Part shown: piece by piece, positions 17,758-26,196 of the stretch
Layout: each line of letters starts with the position of its first letter
Numbering within the stretch: the stretch's first letter is position 1
Source of the DNA: Flavobacterium aurantiibacter
GTDB lineage: Bacteria; Bacteroidota; Bacteroidia; Flavobacteriales; Flavobacteriaceae
Direction: 5' to 3'
Length of the DNA: 42,362 bases
NCBI RefSeq assembly: GCF_002251775.1
Contig: NZ_NOXX01000211.1
Span: 6,666 to 49,027 of the forward strand
Made by a program: the position numbers and the translations under genes
Notes under the pieces: model-generated
Database searches by the model: none
Told to the model about the DNA's origin: nothing
Seen by the model: only the letters and a program-made list of their open reading frames with translations

Positions 17758-19686
17758 TTACAGCTGTTTATCAGCTTCTTCGGCAGTTTGCCATTGGCGC
17801 TGACCAAAAATCGCTTCTAAATCGTCTTTAAAGATCACTTCGCGTTCAATTAAAATGTCGGCCAATTGAAAAAGTTTTTCCTTATTCTCTTCCAAAATAG
17901 CAATGGCACGTTGGTATTGCGACTCAATCAAATCGCTAATTTCTTTGTCGATTACGCGTGCAGTATCTTCCGAATATGGTTTCGAGAAGCTGTATTCGGC
18001 TTGCCCAGAACTGTCGTAATAAGTAACATTTCCAATTTTATCGTTCAAACCGAATATCGTTACCATTGCACGCGCTTGGCGAGTCACTTTTTCTAAATCG
18101 CTCAAAGCTCCGGTCGAGATCGTATCAAATGTTACTTTTTCGGCAGCTCTTCCGCCCATCGTAGCACACATTTCGTCGAGCATTTGGTCGGGTCTGACAA
18201 TTTGTCGTTCTTCCGGTAAGTACCAAGCTGCTCCCAAGCTTTGACCGCGAGGTACTATCGTTACTTTCACTAACGGCGCAGCGTGCTCAAGCATCCAACT
18301 CACTGTTGCATGTCCGGCCTCGTGAATGGCAATAGCACGTTTTTCTTCTTTAGTAATAATTTTATTTTTCTTCTCCAAACCACCCACAATACGGTCAACA
18401 GCATCCAGAAAATCTTGTTTGTCCACTGCTGGTTTATTTTTACGAGCGGCAATTAGCGCTGCTTCATTACAAACATTGGCAATATCAGCACCTGAGAAAC
18501 CAGGAGTTTGTTTTGCAAGAAAATCAGTATCCAAATCTTCTACTTTTTTCAAAGGCTTCAAATGCACTTCGAAAATCTCTTTTCTTTCACGGATATCAGG
18601 TAAATCAACGAAAATTTGACGATCGAATCGTCCAGCGCGCATCAAAGCCTTATCCAAAACGTCGGAGCGGTTCGTAGCTGCGAGAACGATAACGTTACTG
18701 TTGGTTCCAAAACCATCCATTTCTGTAAGAAGCTGATTCAGCGTATTTTCTCGCTCGTCGTTTCCGCCACTGAACGAATTTTTTCCTCGAGCACGACCTA
18801 CAGCGTCGATTTCATCAATGAAGATGATTGCGGGCGACTTTTCCTTAGCTTGTTTGAACAAGTCTCGAACGCGTGATGCACCTACGCCAACAAACATTTC
18901 CACAAAATCTGAACCAGAAAGCGAGAAAAAAGGCACACGAGCTTCGCCGGCTACAGCTTTCGCGAGTAAGGTTTTACCAGTTCCTGGAGGTCCAACTAAT
19001 AAGGCGCCTTTCGGAATCTTTCCTCCTAAATTCGTATAGCGTTCCGGGTTTTTTAAGAATTCAACAATTTCTTGAATTTCTTCTTTCGCTCCTTCTAAAC
19101 CGGCAACGTCTTTAAATGTAATTTTTATGTCGCTTTTTTCGTCGAACAAACGCGCTTTTGATTTTCCAATGTTGAAAATTTGTCCGCCCGGTCCACCAGC
19201 ACCACCAGCCGACATGCGGCGCATGATATACAACCAAAAGATTACGATTATAATAATTGGGAATAGGAAGGAAAGAATTTCTCCCCAATCACTCCGTTTC
19301 TCAAAATTGTAATCCTTTAATTTTTTAGCGGCAACGGCATTTTCAAGATTTTTTTGAAACGTCTCGCCGTCACCGATATCGTCCAGATAAAAATGCGGAC
19401 CATTAGGTGCACCGAAAACTCCTTTCGCTACATCTTTAAAAGCGGGTTGTTTTAATGCTGCAGCGTTTAAATAAACTTCTGCTTCAGTCGTGTTATAAAC
19501 TACTACACGATCAATTAAGCCCATTTCGAGGTATTGGCGGAAAGTAGATGTACTAATTTTAGACGGATCCTTGATATTAGTGCTTCCAGTCACGTAGAGG
19601 AAGACCAAAAATCCAACTAATGCGGCATAGAGCCACATAGGGTTAAACTTAATTTTTCGCGGCTGCGAATTATTTTCCTTAGACAT
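17758..19686 (-). CDS. ftsH: ATP-dependent zinc metalloprotease FtsH
   Basis: This 642-residue membrane-bound AAA+ protease degrades misfolded membrane and selected cytosolic proteins. Two membrane helices (about 17-34 and 133-155) flank a periplasmic domain. Walker A GPPGTGKT is at 232-239, followed by Walker [11 protein letters not shown], the second region of homology ([19 protein letters not shown]) and the zinc site HEAGH at 455-459. Length and order are standard. It lies 14 nt downstream of rsfS and ends at a strong terminator. In other bacteria FtsH controls lipid balance, so its place beside cdsA and psd is noteworthy but not proof of a link. Confidence 0.98.
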   Translation of the reverse strand: MSKENNSQPRKIKFNPMWLYAALVGFLVFLYVTGSTNIKDPSKISTSTFRQYLEMGLIDRVVVYNTTEAEVYLNAAALKQPAFKDVAKGVFGAPNGPHFYLDDIGDGETFQKNLENAVAAKKLKDYNFEKRSDWGEILSFLFPIIIIVIFWLYIMRRMSAGGAGGPGGQIFNIGKSKARLFDEKSDIKITFKDVAGLEGAKEEIQEIVEFLKNPERYTNLGGKIPKGALLVGPPGTGKTLLAKAVAGEARVPFFSLSGSDFVEMFVGVGASRVRDLFKQAKEKSPAIIFIDEIDAVGRARGKNSFSGGNDERENTLNQLLTEMDGFGTNSNVIVLAATNRSDVLDKALMRAGRFDRQIFVDLPDIRERKEIFEVHLKPLKKVEDLDTDFLAKQTPGFSGADIANVCNEAALIAARKNKPAVDKQDFLDAVDRIVGGLEKKNKIITKEEKRAIAIHEAGHATVSWMLEHAAPLVKVTIVPRGQSLGAAWYLPEERQIVRPDQMLDEMCATMGGRAAEKVTFDTISTGALSDLEKVTRQARAMVTIFGLNDKIGNVTYYDSSGQAEYSFSKPYSEDTARVIDKEISDLIESQYQRAIAILEENKEKLFQLADILIEREVIFKDDLEAIFGQRQWQTAEEADKQL

Positions 19687-19700
19687 AAGCCTTTTTTTCT

Positions 19701-20072
19701 TTAATAATTAGAGGGAATAGAGGTAATCTTGGCGTCCCCCCATAAACTTTCAATGTTGTAATACTCGCGTATGTGCTTCTGAAAAACATGAACTACTATG
19801 CTCACGTAATCCATTAACACCCATTCGGCATTCTCTGATCCTTCAACATGCCAAGGCTTGTCTTTCAAAGCACGAGATACCGTTTTTTGTACGGAGTTTA
19901 CAATGGCGTTTACCTGTGTGTTTGAGTTTCCATTACAAATTACAAAGTAGTCGCAGGCTGAGTTGTCTATTGCGCGCAAATCCAAAATATCAATATCGTT
20001 TCCTTTAACCTCTTCGATTCCTTTAATAATCTCTGCTAGTAATTCGTCGTTACCCGTAGTTTTTTTCGCCAT
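19701..20072 (-). CDS. rsfS: Ribosome silencing factor RsfS
   Basis: This 123-residue protein binds ribosomal protein uL14 and keeps the ribosomal subunits apart when nutrients fall. Family marks are DILDLRAIDNSACDYFVICNGNSNTQVNAI (residues 24-53), PWHVEGSENAEWVLMDY and VVHVFQKHIREYYNIESLW. The length is typical. It is the first gene of the rsfS-ftsH unit and diverges from birA across 80 nt, with a -7 box 22 nt before its ATG. Confidence 0.95.
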   Translation of the reverse strand: MAKKTTGNDELLAEIIKGIEEVKGNDIDILDLRAIDNSACDYFVICNGNSNTQVNAIVNSVQKTVSRALKDKPWHVEGSENAEWVLMDYVSIVVHVFQKHIREYYNIESLWGDAKITSIPSNY

Positions 20073-20094
20073 CTATTCTTTAAATGTAAGTGCG

Positions 20095-20102
20095 CAAATT
20101 TA
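20095..20102 (-). promoter_or_regulatory. Putative -7 box (TAAATTTG) of rsfS-ftsH
   Basis: The minus strand reads TAAATTTG, a match to TAnnTTTG, 22 nt before the rsfS ATG in the rsfS/birA divergent gap. No clear -33 TTG at usual spacing. Confidence 0.5.
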
Positions 20103-20152
20103 CCAATTTTTGTTGTTACTTTCGGTCGTTAACACAAGATTAAACGACGTTC

Positions 20153-20890
20153 ATGAGCAACAAGCTAACAGTTATCAAACTAAATGCCATAGATTCGACC
20201 AACAGCTTTTTAAAACAACAAACCAAACAAACTTTTGTTGCCAACTTTACGCTGGTTCACGCCTTAGAACAAACCGCCGGACGTGGGCAAATGGGCGCAA
20301 CTTGGCTGGCCGAAGCTGGTAAGTCGTTAACATTTAGTTTGTTGGTGCGAAAGCCTGTCGAAAAATTTAAACACGATTTTGAATTTCAAATGCTCGTGTC
20401 TGTTGCCATTCAGCAAAGCTTAAACAAATTCGGACTAGCAAGTGAAATAAAATGGCCGAACGACATTATGGCAGGCGGCAGGAAACTCGGTGGCATTTTA
20501 ATCGAACAGCTAAACGACAATCAAGGAAATCCGACTTTTATCGTGGGAATCGGAATAAACGTCAAACAAAGCAATTTCAACGAACTGCCTTCTGCCACTT
20601 CTTTGCTGCTAAATGGTGTTGACATTGAAGACGATACGATATTGATGCTTGAAATCCGCGATCAAATAATCGAACTATTCGAAAACAGCAGCGCAGAATC
20701 ACTAGCCATAATTCGAACGAAATATCTCAGTGTTTTGATGAAATACCAGAAACCGGCCGTTTATCAAGTAAACAATCTTCTTTTTAACGCACTAATACTA
20801 GGGGTTTCTCCCGAAGGTAAATTAGTACTTCAGCACGAAAACGACGAAATTCGGGAGTACGGTATCAAAGAAGTGAAAATGATGTACTAA
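20153..20890 (+). CDS. birA: Biotin--[acetyl-CoA-carboxylase] ligase
   Basis: This 245-residue enzyme attaches biotin to the biotin carboxyl carrier protein through a biotinyl-AMP intermediate. It begins directly with the catalytic domain (IDSTNSFLK), then GRGQMG (43-48, the adenylate-binding loop), IKWPNDIMAGGRKLGGILIE and VGIGINV, and ends with a short C-terminal SH3-like domain. The N-terminal helix-turn-helix of the E. coli protein is missing, so it should not act as a repressor. Its stop codon overlaps the stop of the convergent SRPBCC gene. Confidence 0.95.
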   Translation: MSNKLTVIKLNAIDSTNSFLKQQTKQTFVANFTLVHALEQTAGRGQMGATWLAEAGKSLTFSLLVRKPVEKFKHDFEFQMLVSVAIQQSLNKFGLASEIKWPNDIMAGGRKLGGILIEQLNDNQGNPTFIVGIGINVKQSNFNELPSATSLLLNGVDIEDDTILMLEIRDQIIELFENSSAESLAIIRTKYLSVLMKYQKPAVYQVNNLLFNALILGVSPEGKLVLQHENDEIREYGIKEVKMMY

Positions 20891-21279
20891 AGTTTCGACA
20901 TGTTTTCCGACAATGTGTCGATAAACTTCTGAATCGGTCCTTTAACCATCATTGCCATCATAGCATTGAATTCGCCTTCAAAAAACAGTTGAATTCCTGC
21001 TTTATCAACACCTAAGTCTTCGATGGCTGCACGTAAAGTAAAAGGCAATTTGTCGCTCGCAGCACCTAAAACAATATGATTTGGAGCTGTTTTTTCCTTC
21101 AAACGCAATTTTATTTCAGGCATGCCTTTCAATCCAAAAATAAAGCTATCGGCGTCGGTAACTTCAAATTTGGCAATACTTTCAGGCATCAGTTTCTCAA
21201 AATTCTGAATGTCGGTTAACGAATCAAATAAATATTGAGCTGATTTTCCAACTTCGGTTCTAGGGCTTTCTAATTTCAT
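20887..21279 (-). CDS. SRPBCC (START-like) family protein
   Basis: This 130-residue cytoplasmic protein begins with KLESPRTEVGKSAQYLFDSLTDIQNFEKLMPESIAKFE and ends in an amphipathic helix, PIQKFIDTLSENMSKL. That is the helix-grip outline of SRPBCC/START-like lipid- or ligand-binding proteins. The ligand is unknown. It lies 11 nt after pyrE on the same strand, so the two share a transcript. It overlaps the birA stop by 3 nt tail to tail, leaving no room for a conventional terminator. Confidence 0.82.
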   Translation of the reverse strand: MKLESPRTEVGKSAQYLFDSLTDIQNFEKLMPESIAKFEVTDADSFIFGLKGMPEIKLRLKEKTAPNHIVLGAASDKLPFTLRAAIEDLGVDKAGIQLFFEGEFNAMMAMMVKGPIQKFIDTLSENMSKL

Positions 21280-21290
21280 AAAGATATTTT

Positions 21291-21941
21291 TTATTCCACT
21301 TCCATTCCCCAGCCGGCAGGATTAACGCGCCATTCGACTAAAGTTTGTTCTTCGGTTTCAGTTATATATCGTTTGGCAACCGCTAAGGGCAGTAAATGCT
21401 CGTAATTACTTAAGGTAAATAAATCAACATTCGATTTTTTAAAATTCGACTTCGCAACATCAAAACCGTAATCGAAAATCGCAGCCATTCCCTTTACTTG
21501 AGCTCCTGCTTCGCGTAAAGCTTCAACAGCCATTAAGCTGCTATTTCCAGTACTAATCAAGTCTTCAATAACAACCACATGTTGTCCTTTCTGCAAAAAT
21601 CCTTCAATCTGATTCTGTCTGCCGTGCTTTTTCGGCTCCGGACGCACATAAACAAAAGGCAAGGCAAGTGCTTCAGCAACAAGTAATCCAATACCAATAG
21701 CTCCAGTGGCAACGCCTGCAATTACATCGGGTTTGCCAAATTGCTTTTCAATATTTTTTGCAAATTCCTCTTTTAAATAATTGCGAATAGGAGGAAAAGA
21801 TAAAGTCACCCGATTGTCGCAATAAATAGGCGATTTCCATCCGGACGACCACAAAAACGGATTTCCCGGATTCAATTTAATTGCATTAATTTGCAGCAAA
21901 AGCTCGGCTGTCTTGGCGGCTGTTTCTTTGTTAAAAACCAT
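21291..21941 (-). CDS. pyrE: Orotate phosphoribosyltransferase
   Basis: This 216-residue enzyme makes orotidine 5'-phosphate from orotate and PRPP in pyrimidine synthesis. The PRPP-binding motif VVVIEDLISTGNS is at residues 122-134. The flexible-loop segment YVRPEPKKHGRQNQIEG and the N-terminal WSSGWKSPIYCDNR are also present. I start it at MVFNKETAAK, which matches the family length; the frame extends nine codons upstream, but that would overlap the NUDIX gene. A TACATTTG box sits only 4 nt before this ATG. Confidence 0.95.
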   Translation of the reverse strand: MVFNKETAAKTAELLLQINAIKLNPGNPFLWSSGWKSPIYCDNRVTLSFPPIRNYLKEEFAKNIEKQFGKPDVIAGVATGAIGIGLLVAEALALPFVYVRPEPKKHGRQNQIEGFLQKGQHVVVIEDLISTGNSSLMAVEALREAGAQVKGMAAIFDYGFDVAKSNFKKSNVDLFTLSNYEHLLPLAVAKRYITETEEQTLVEWRVNPAGWGMEVE

Positions 21942-21945
21942 AGCA

Positions 21946-21953
21946 CAAATGTA
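21946..21953 (-). promoter_or_regulatory. Putative -7 box (TACATTTG) of pyrE, overlapping the NUDIX start codon
   Basis: The minus strand reads TACATTTG, a full TAnnTTTG match. It covers the NUDIX ATG (21949-21951) and ends 4 nt before the pyrE ATG, so a pyrE transcript from here would have almost no leader. No -33 TTG is visible at standard spacing. Confidence 0.4.
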
Positions 21954-22536
21954 TAAAGTTTTTGTCAACGATAAACCTCTTTTTTTGACAAACCAAACCC
22001 AAAAAGAAACAGATTTCGACCTGTTTTTGCTGGAAAGCGTTGATATTAAAAATCTTATCGTAAAACTATTTCAAGGTAAAGTCGATAAAGCCTTTCTTTA
22101 TCATCCCGACGAAAAAGAAATGCTTAAAACTCTCAAATCAAAACTGCCTGTACACAAAGCTGCTGGTGGTTTGGTTTATAATAAGAAAAATGAAGTGCTC
22201 TTCATCTTCCGAAACGGCAAATGGGATTTACCTAAAGGCGGACTCGAAAAGGGCGAAACCAACGAACTTGCCGCTGTTCGCGAAGTACAAGAAGAAACAG
22301 GAATCGATAACCTCATCATCACCGATAAACTTCAAAAAACCTATCACATTTTTAAACGAAACGGACGCTATAAACTCAAAGTTACGCAGTGGTACGAAAT
22401 GAGAAGTTCGAGTGTTCAGCAACTTATTCCGCAAGCCGAAGAAGGCATCGAAAAAGTAGCCTGGTTAGATGCCCAAGCCTGCGCCGAAGCCTTAAAAAAT
22501 TCCTTCGAAAACATTAAATTACTTTTTGAAGAGTAG
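21949..22536 (+). CDS. NUDIX hydrolase
   Basis: This 195-residue protein has a NUDIX domain in the second half. The box (G-x5-E-x7-R-E-x2-E-E-x-G-I) runs from G97 to I119, with E112, E115 and E116 as metal ligands, within KGGLEKGETNELAAVREVQEETG. The N-terminal ~65 residues (YKVFVNDKPLFLT) form a small separate domain also found in flavobacterial NUDIX proteins. The substrate is unknown; a nucleotide-derived diphosphate is likely. The start at MYKVFV lies 7 nt from the pyrE start in the opposite direction. Its stop codon abuts element E3. Confidence 0.92.
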   Translation: MYKVFVNDKPLFLTNQTQKETDFDLFLLESVDIKNLIVKLFQGKVDKAFLYHPDEKEMLKTLKSKLPVHKAAGGLVYNKKNEVLFIFRNGKWDLPKGGLEKGETNELAAVREVQEETGIDNLIITDKLQKTYHIFKRNGRYKLKVTQWYEMRSSSVQQLIPQAEEGIEKVAWLDAQACAEALKNSFENIKLLFEE

Positions 22537-22890
22537 GGCAGCTGCCTCCCTCAAAAATCGTGGTAAAACAAAAGTCATAACGGTCGGCACCGGGCTTTAC
22601 GCTACAAGCTTTTTAAACTGAGTTCGATATAAAAATTGTGGTCAGAAAACAGATAAATGGTTGAATACAAGGCGGATTTTTGTTGGGATACTGTAGTATC
22701 GCAAAAAAATCCAACGAAGTAGGCAGCCGTTTATCTGTTTAGCGTGGCAGCTGTTCATTTAGATTGCTGTTTGATTTTACAATTTGTTGATTTTAAGCGA
22801 TCTGACAAAGATTTTTAATCGAACTCAGGTTAGTAGCCCGCGGAACCGCGGCGGCCTAAAAAGGCTTTTCGCTGCAATCCCTGCTGCGGG
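22536..22890 (+). repeat. E3: longest structured 3'-end element, with nested palindromes
   Basis: The head, GGGCAGCTGCC, shares bases with the NUDIX stop codon, and the tail ends CGCTGCAATCCCTGCTGCGGG; GCAGC in the head pairs with GCTGC in the tail. The left box is CGGGCTTTACGC at 22591. Several stems nest: 22606-22615 with 22857-22867; 22618-22628 with 22818-22828 (CTGAGTTCGAT, perfect); 22647-22660 with 22727-22740 (13 of 14); and an inner hairpin, 22674-22691 with 22696-22712. The inner ~150 nt may be a second element inserted in the loop. No coding gene is visible in this 377-nt gap. Confidence 0.75.
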
Positions 22891-22913
22891 CAATCGTTCC
22901 CACGTAACGTTAA

Positions 22914-23366
22914 TTACACCCGAACCGAATCCGGAACCAAGACCGTATAATCGCCGCCATTTCGAATAACATCTCGCACAATACTCGAACTGATGTACGA
23001 AGTATTTGCAGCAGTCAATAAAAAAACGGTCTCAATTTTCGATAACTTCCGATTCGTGTGTGCAATTGCTTTTTCAAATTCAAAATCAGCCGGATTGCGG
23101 AGTCCACGCAAAATAAAACCCGCTTTTTCTTTCTTGCAAAGCGATACCGTTAAACCTTCGTATGTAATTACGCGCACTTTCGGTTCGTCTGTAAACGCTT
23201 TTTGAATAAAATCGAGTCGTTGTTCTAACGAAAACATGTACTTTTTCTCGGCATTTACACCAATGGCAACAATTATTTCGTCAAACAAAGGCAAACTCCG
23301 TTTTATGATATCGTAATGTCCGAGCGTTATCGGATCAAAAGATCCCGGAAAAATAGCTTTTCTCAT
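22914..23366 (-). CDS. coaD: Phosphopantetheine adenylyltransferase
   Basis: This 150-residue enzyme joins 4'-phosphopantetheine and ATP to give dephospho-CoA, the next-to-last step of CoA synthesis. Motifs are GSFDPITLGH (residues 8-17, with the TLGH nucleotide-binding signature), RGLRNPADFEFE and TSYISSSIVRDV near the C terminus. The length is standard for the bacterial hexameric enzyme. It starts 13 nt after ddl stops, so the two form an operon. Element E3 lies beyond its stop, in convergent orientation. Confidence 0.97.
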   Translation of the reverse strand: MRKAIFPGSFDPITLGHYDIIKRSLPLFDEIIVAIGVNAEKKYMFSLEQRLDFIQKAFTDEPKVRVITYEGLTVSLCKKEKAGFILRGLRNPADFEFEKAIAHTNRKLSKIETVFLLTAANTSYISSSIVRDVIRNGGDYTVLVPDSVRV

Positions 23367-23379
23367 GGCTGTGAATCAG

Positions 23380-24351
23380 TTAACGCATCGAGTCTTCAAT
23401 GCTGTTTGTAAATAAATCTTGTAACGAAATGCCAGCTACTGCCGCCTGTTGCGGGATCAAACTCTCTTTCGTTAGACCGGGAATGGTGTTCATTTCCAGC
23501 ATATACGGCTCGTCGTTTACCAAAATAAACTCGCTTCTTGAAAATCCTTTCATGCCTAAAATCGTATAGGCTTTTATAGCGGCAGCTCGCACTTTTTCGG
23601 CCAATTCCTCGGAAATACGTGCCGGTGTAATTTCTTGCGACTTACCTTCATACTTAGCTTCGTAATCAAAAAAGTCGTTTTCCGAGACAATTTCAGTAAT
23701 TGGCAAAGCTTTTACCTCGCCATCAATTCGTAAAACGCCAATCGAAACTTCCGTTCCATCTAAAAACGATTCGATTAAAACTTCGTGATCTTCTGCGAAA
23801 GCAACCTCAAGCGCCTCAGGCAAAGCCGCTTTGTCCTTAACTTTCGAGATTCCAAAACTACTTCCCGATTTATTCGGTTTTACAAAACAAGGTAAACCAA
23901 CCGTGTCAACAATCGCTTCAAAATCAACGACATCGCCTTTGTTTACATAAAACGATTTTGCCATTTTAATTCCGTACGGACGCAAAACGGCTAATAAATC
24001 ACGCTTGTTGAACGTGAGTGCGGCCTGATAATAATTGCAGGAATTCTGCGGAATGCCCAACAACTCAAAATACGCTTGCAACAACCCATCTTCACCCGGA
24101 CTTCCGTGAATGGCGTTAAAAACAGCGTCGAAAAAAATCGTTTCCCCGTCTATTTCCACACTAAAATCACCGCGATTTACAGCAATCTCTCTATGGTCAT
24201 CAGTAAGATGAAACCAACGTTCGGCAGTAATCACTATCCGATATGGCCGGTATTTCTGTCGATCTAAGGTTTCGTAAACTACGTTGCCACTCTTTATTGA
24301 GATTTGGTATTCGCTTGAATATCCGCCCATTATAACGGCGATGTTTTTCAT
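23380..24351 (-). CDS. ddl: D-alanine--D-alanine ligase
   Basis: This 323-residue ATP-grasp enzyme makes the D-Ala-D-Ala dipeptide for peptidoglycan. I start it at MKNIAVIMGGYSSEYQIS, the family's usual opening; the frame runs 13 codons further upstream but the extra residues do not belong to the fold. Visible marks are HGSPGEDGLLQAYFELLGIP, FVKPNKSGSSFGISKV (ATP loop), VLIESFLDGTEVSIGV and FILVNDEPYMLEMNTIPGLT (metal and substrate residues). It is first in the ddl-coaD unit and diverges from the PASTA gene. Confidence 0.97.
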   Translation of the reverse strand: MKNIAVIMGGYSSEYQISIKSGNVVYETLDRQKYRPYRIVITAERWFHLTDDHREIAVNRGDFSVEIDGETIFFDAVFNAIHGSPGEDGLLQAYFELLGIPQNSCNYYQAALTFNKRDLLAVLRPYGIKMAKSFYVNKGDVVDFEAIVDTVGLPCFVKPNKSGSSFGISKVKDKAALPEALEVAFAEDHEVLIESFLDGTEVSIGVLRIDGEVKALPITEIVSENDFFDYEAKYEGKSQEITPARISEELAEKVRAAAIKAYTILGMKGFSRSEFILVNDEPYMLEMNTIPGLTKESLIPQQAAVAGISLQDLFTNSIEDSMR

Positions 24352-24504
24352 TCGTCTGTAATTGAAGATTAATACGCTTAAAAAAAACACAACAAAAACG
24401 CTGCGCTACGATTCGGAAAATACGTATTAAACGCTCTATTTTTTCTTCCAAACGCGTAAACAAAAATATCATTTTTTTCACATCCGTTTCAGTTGTTCAT
24501 TCTG

Positions 24505-24512
24505 TATCTTTG
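24505..24512 (+). promoter_or_regulatory. Putative -7 box (TATCTTTG) of the PASTA-rluD-murQ-terC operon
   Basis: TATCTTTG matches TAnnTTTG and lies 17 nt before the PASTA gene ATG, in the gap shared with ddl. No clear -33 TTG at standard spacing. Confidence 0.55.
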
Positions 24513-24529
24513 CAACTAAAATTTGGCGC

Positions 24530-25129
24530 ATGACCCTTCGGGAATATTTAACTTCAAAAACGTTTTTTGGTCAGCTTTTTCTGGCATTTATAATCACCAT
24601 TGCTGTCGGATTTCTCTTGCTGCAATACCTGGATTTCTCCACCAATCACGGCGAAGAAATTGCTGTACCCAACTTAGCAAAAATGAGTACCGAACAAGCC
24701 GAAGAAGTTTTAGACGATGCGGATTTAGATTACGTAGTTCTCGACACAGTCGACTTCAATCCGGAATTTCCCAAATTTTCGGTTGTTCAACAAGATCCCG
24801 CGCCGGGTGAGAAGGTTAAATCAGATCGTAAAATCTATTTGAAAATCAATTCTGGAGGTTACAGCACCATTCGTATGCCCGAATTGGTAGAGAAAACGCT
24901 GCGTAACGCCGAAAGTACACTTCAATCAGCCGGACTTACTTTAGGTTCACTCACTTACAAACCGTACATCGGAAAAGACATGGTTCTGGAAGTGAAATGC
25001 AATGGAAAAACCGTGAAAGCTGGCGAGAAAATTCTTAAAGGAAGTAAAATTGATCTTGTGCTTGGCGATGGAAGCGGTGGTTTTGAAGACGAAGAAGATA
25101 CTCAGGAACCAATAGATAGCTTACCATGA
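24530..25129 (+). CDS. PASTA-domain membrane protein
   Basis: This 199-residue protein has one membrane helix (about 17-36) after a short cytoplasmic start, then at least two PASTA domains (about 43-108 with VPNLAKMSTEQAEEVLDDADLDY, and 114-180 with MPELVEKTLRNAESTLQSAGLTLG). PASTA modules bind peptidoglycan stem peptides or lipid II in the serine/threonine kinases and penicillin-binding proteins that carry them; here neither partner domain is present. The C terminus is acidic. It overlaps rluD by 4 nt (ATGA) and heads a seven-gene operon. Confidence 0.9.
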   Translation: MTLREYLTSKTFFGQLFLAFIITIAVGFLLLQYLDFSTNHGEEIAVPNLAKMSTEQAEEVLDDADLDYVVLDTVDFNPEFPKFSVVQQDPAPGEKVKSDRKIYLKINSGGYSTIRMPELVEKTLRNAESTLQSAGLTLGSLTYKPYIGKDMVLEVKCNGKTVKAGEKILKGSKIDLVLGDGSGGFEDEEDTQEPIDSLP

Positions 25130-26166
25130 GTACAGACGAAATAGCTGAAATTGAAGAAGAAGATAGTTTATTCGAACATTTCAGATTTGAAGTTCCCAAA
25201 GGACAAGAATTATTGCGCATCGATAAATTTCTGATGCAAGTCGTAGCCAATACGACCCGAAATAAAATTCAAAAAGCAGCCGATAACGGCGACATTTACG
25301 TAAACGATATTCCAGTAAAATCGAACTATCGCGTGAAACCATTTGATGTGGTTCGTATTTTATTACCACATCCGCCATTTGAAAACCGCATTGATCCAGA
25401 AGATATTCCGCTCGATATCGTTTACGAAGACGATGCGCTTTTACTTATTAACAAACCAGCGGGCTTGGTAGTTCATCCCGGACACGGCAACTATACCGGA
25501 ACTCTAGTAAATGCCTTGGCTTTTCATTTTCAAAATTTGCCGCTCAACAGCAGCGAGCGTCCTGGACTCGTGCACAGAATCGATAAAGATACCAGCGGAC
25601 TTCTAGTTATCGCCAAAACCGAAACAGCAATGACACATTTGGCCAAGCAGTTCGAAGCAAAAACCAGCGAGCGCGAATACATCGCTTTGGTTTGGGGAAT
25701 CGTCAAGGAAGATGAAGGCACCATAGTTGGTAATATTGCGCGTCATCCGCGCGATCGCATGCAAATGTCGGTGTACGCCGATCCCGAAATCGGAAAACCA
25801 GCCATTACGCATTATAAAGTAATTGAACGTTTAACATACGTGACTTTAGTATCGTGTACACTCGAAACCGGTCGGACACACCAAATTCGAGTACACATGA
25901 AACATCTGGGACATACGCTGTTTAACGATGAGCGCTACGGCGGAAATCTGATTTTAAAAGGAACGACCTTTACAAAATACAAGCAGTTTGTCGACAATTG
26001 TTTTAAAATCTTGCCCCGACAAGCATTACACGCGAAAACCCTCGGTTTTGTGCACCCAACTACCGGCGAAATGATGCGTTTCGACACCGAGTTACCCGAA
26101 GATATGCGTTTGTGTATCGAAAAGTGGCGCGGATATGCCAAAAATCACATTGAAGTAGAAGATTAG
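25126..26166 (+). CDS. RluA-family 23S rRNA pseudouridine synthase
   Basis: This 346-residue enzyme isomerises uridines to pseudouridine in RNA, most likely 23S rRNA as for RluD. An S4 RNA-binding domain (about 27-85, RIDKFLMQVVANTTRNKIQKAADNG) precedes the catalytic domain. The active site is H150-R-I-D153 in VHRIDKDTSGLL, with D153 as nucleophile. TGRTHQIRVHMKHLGH follows. Which uridines it modifies cannot be told from this sequence alone, so I leave the RluD name open. Confidence 0.94.
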   Translation: MSTDEIAEIEEEDSLFEHFRFEVPKGQELLRIDKFLMQVVANTTRNKIQKAADNGDIYVNDIPVKSNYRVKPFDVVRILLPHPPFENRIDPEDIPLDIVYEDDALLLINKPAGLVVHPGHGNYTGTLVNALAFHFQNLPLNSSERPGLVHRIDKDTSGLLVIAKTETAMTHLAKQFEAKTSEREYIALVWGIVKEDEGTIVGNIARHPRDRMQMSVYADPEIGKPAITHYKVIERLTYVTLVSCTLETGRTHQIRVHMKHLGHTLFNDERYGGNLILKGTTFTKYKQFVDNCFKILPRQALHAKTLGFVHPTTGEMMRFDTELPEDMRLCIEKWRGYAKNHIEVED

Positions 26167-26196
26167 AAAACAACTCCGACTCAAACAACTATCGTT

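Noticed and set aside
22536..22890. E3 as a riboswitch or a simple terminator
   Set aside because: Riboswitches lie before the gene they control; this lies behind one. There is no T-run after the stems, so an ordinary terminator is unlikely.
22914..24351. ddl-coaD as part of the PASTA-murQ operon
   Set aside because: They run on the opposite strand from a separate divergent promoter gap; shared wall-related theme does not make one operon.
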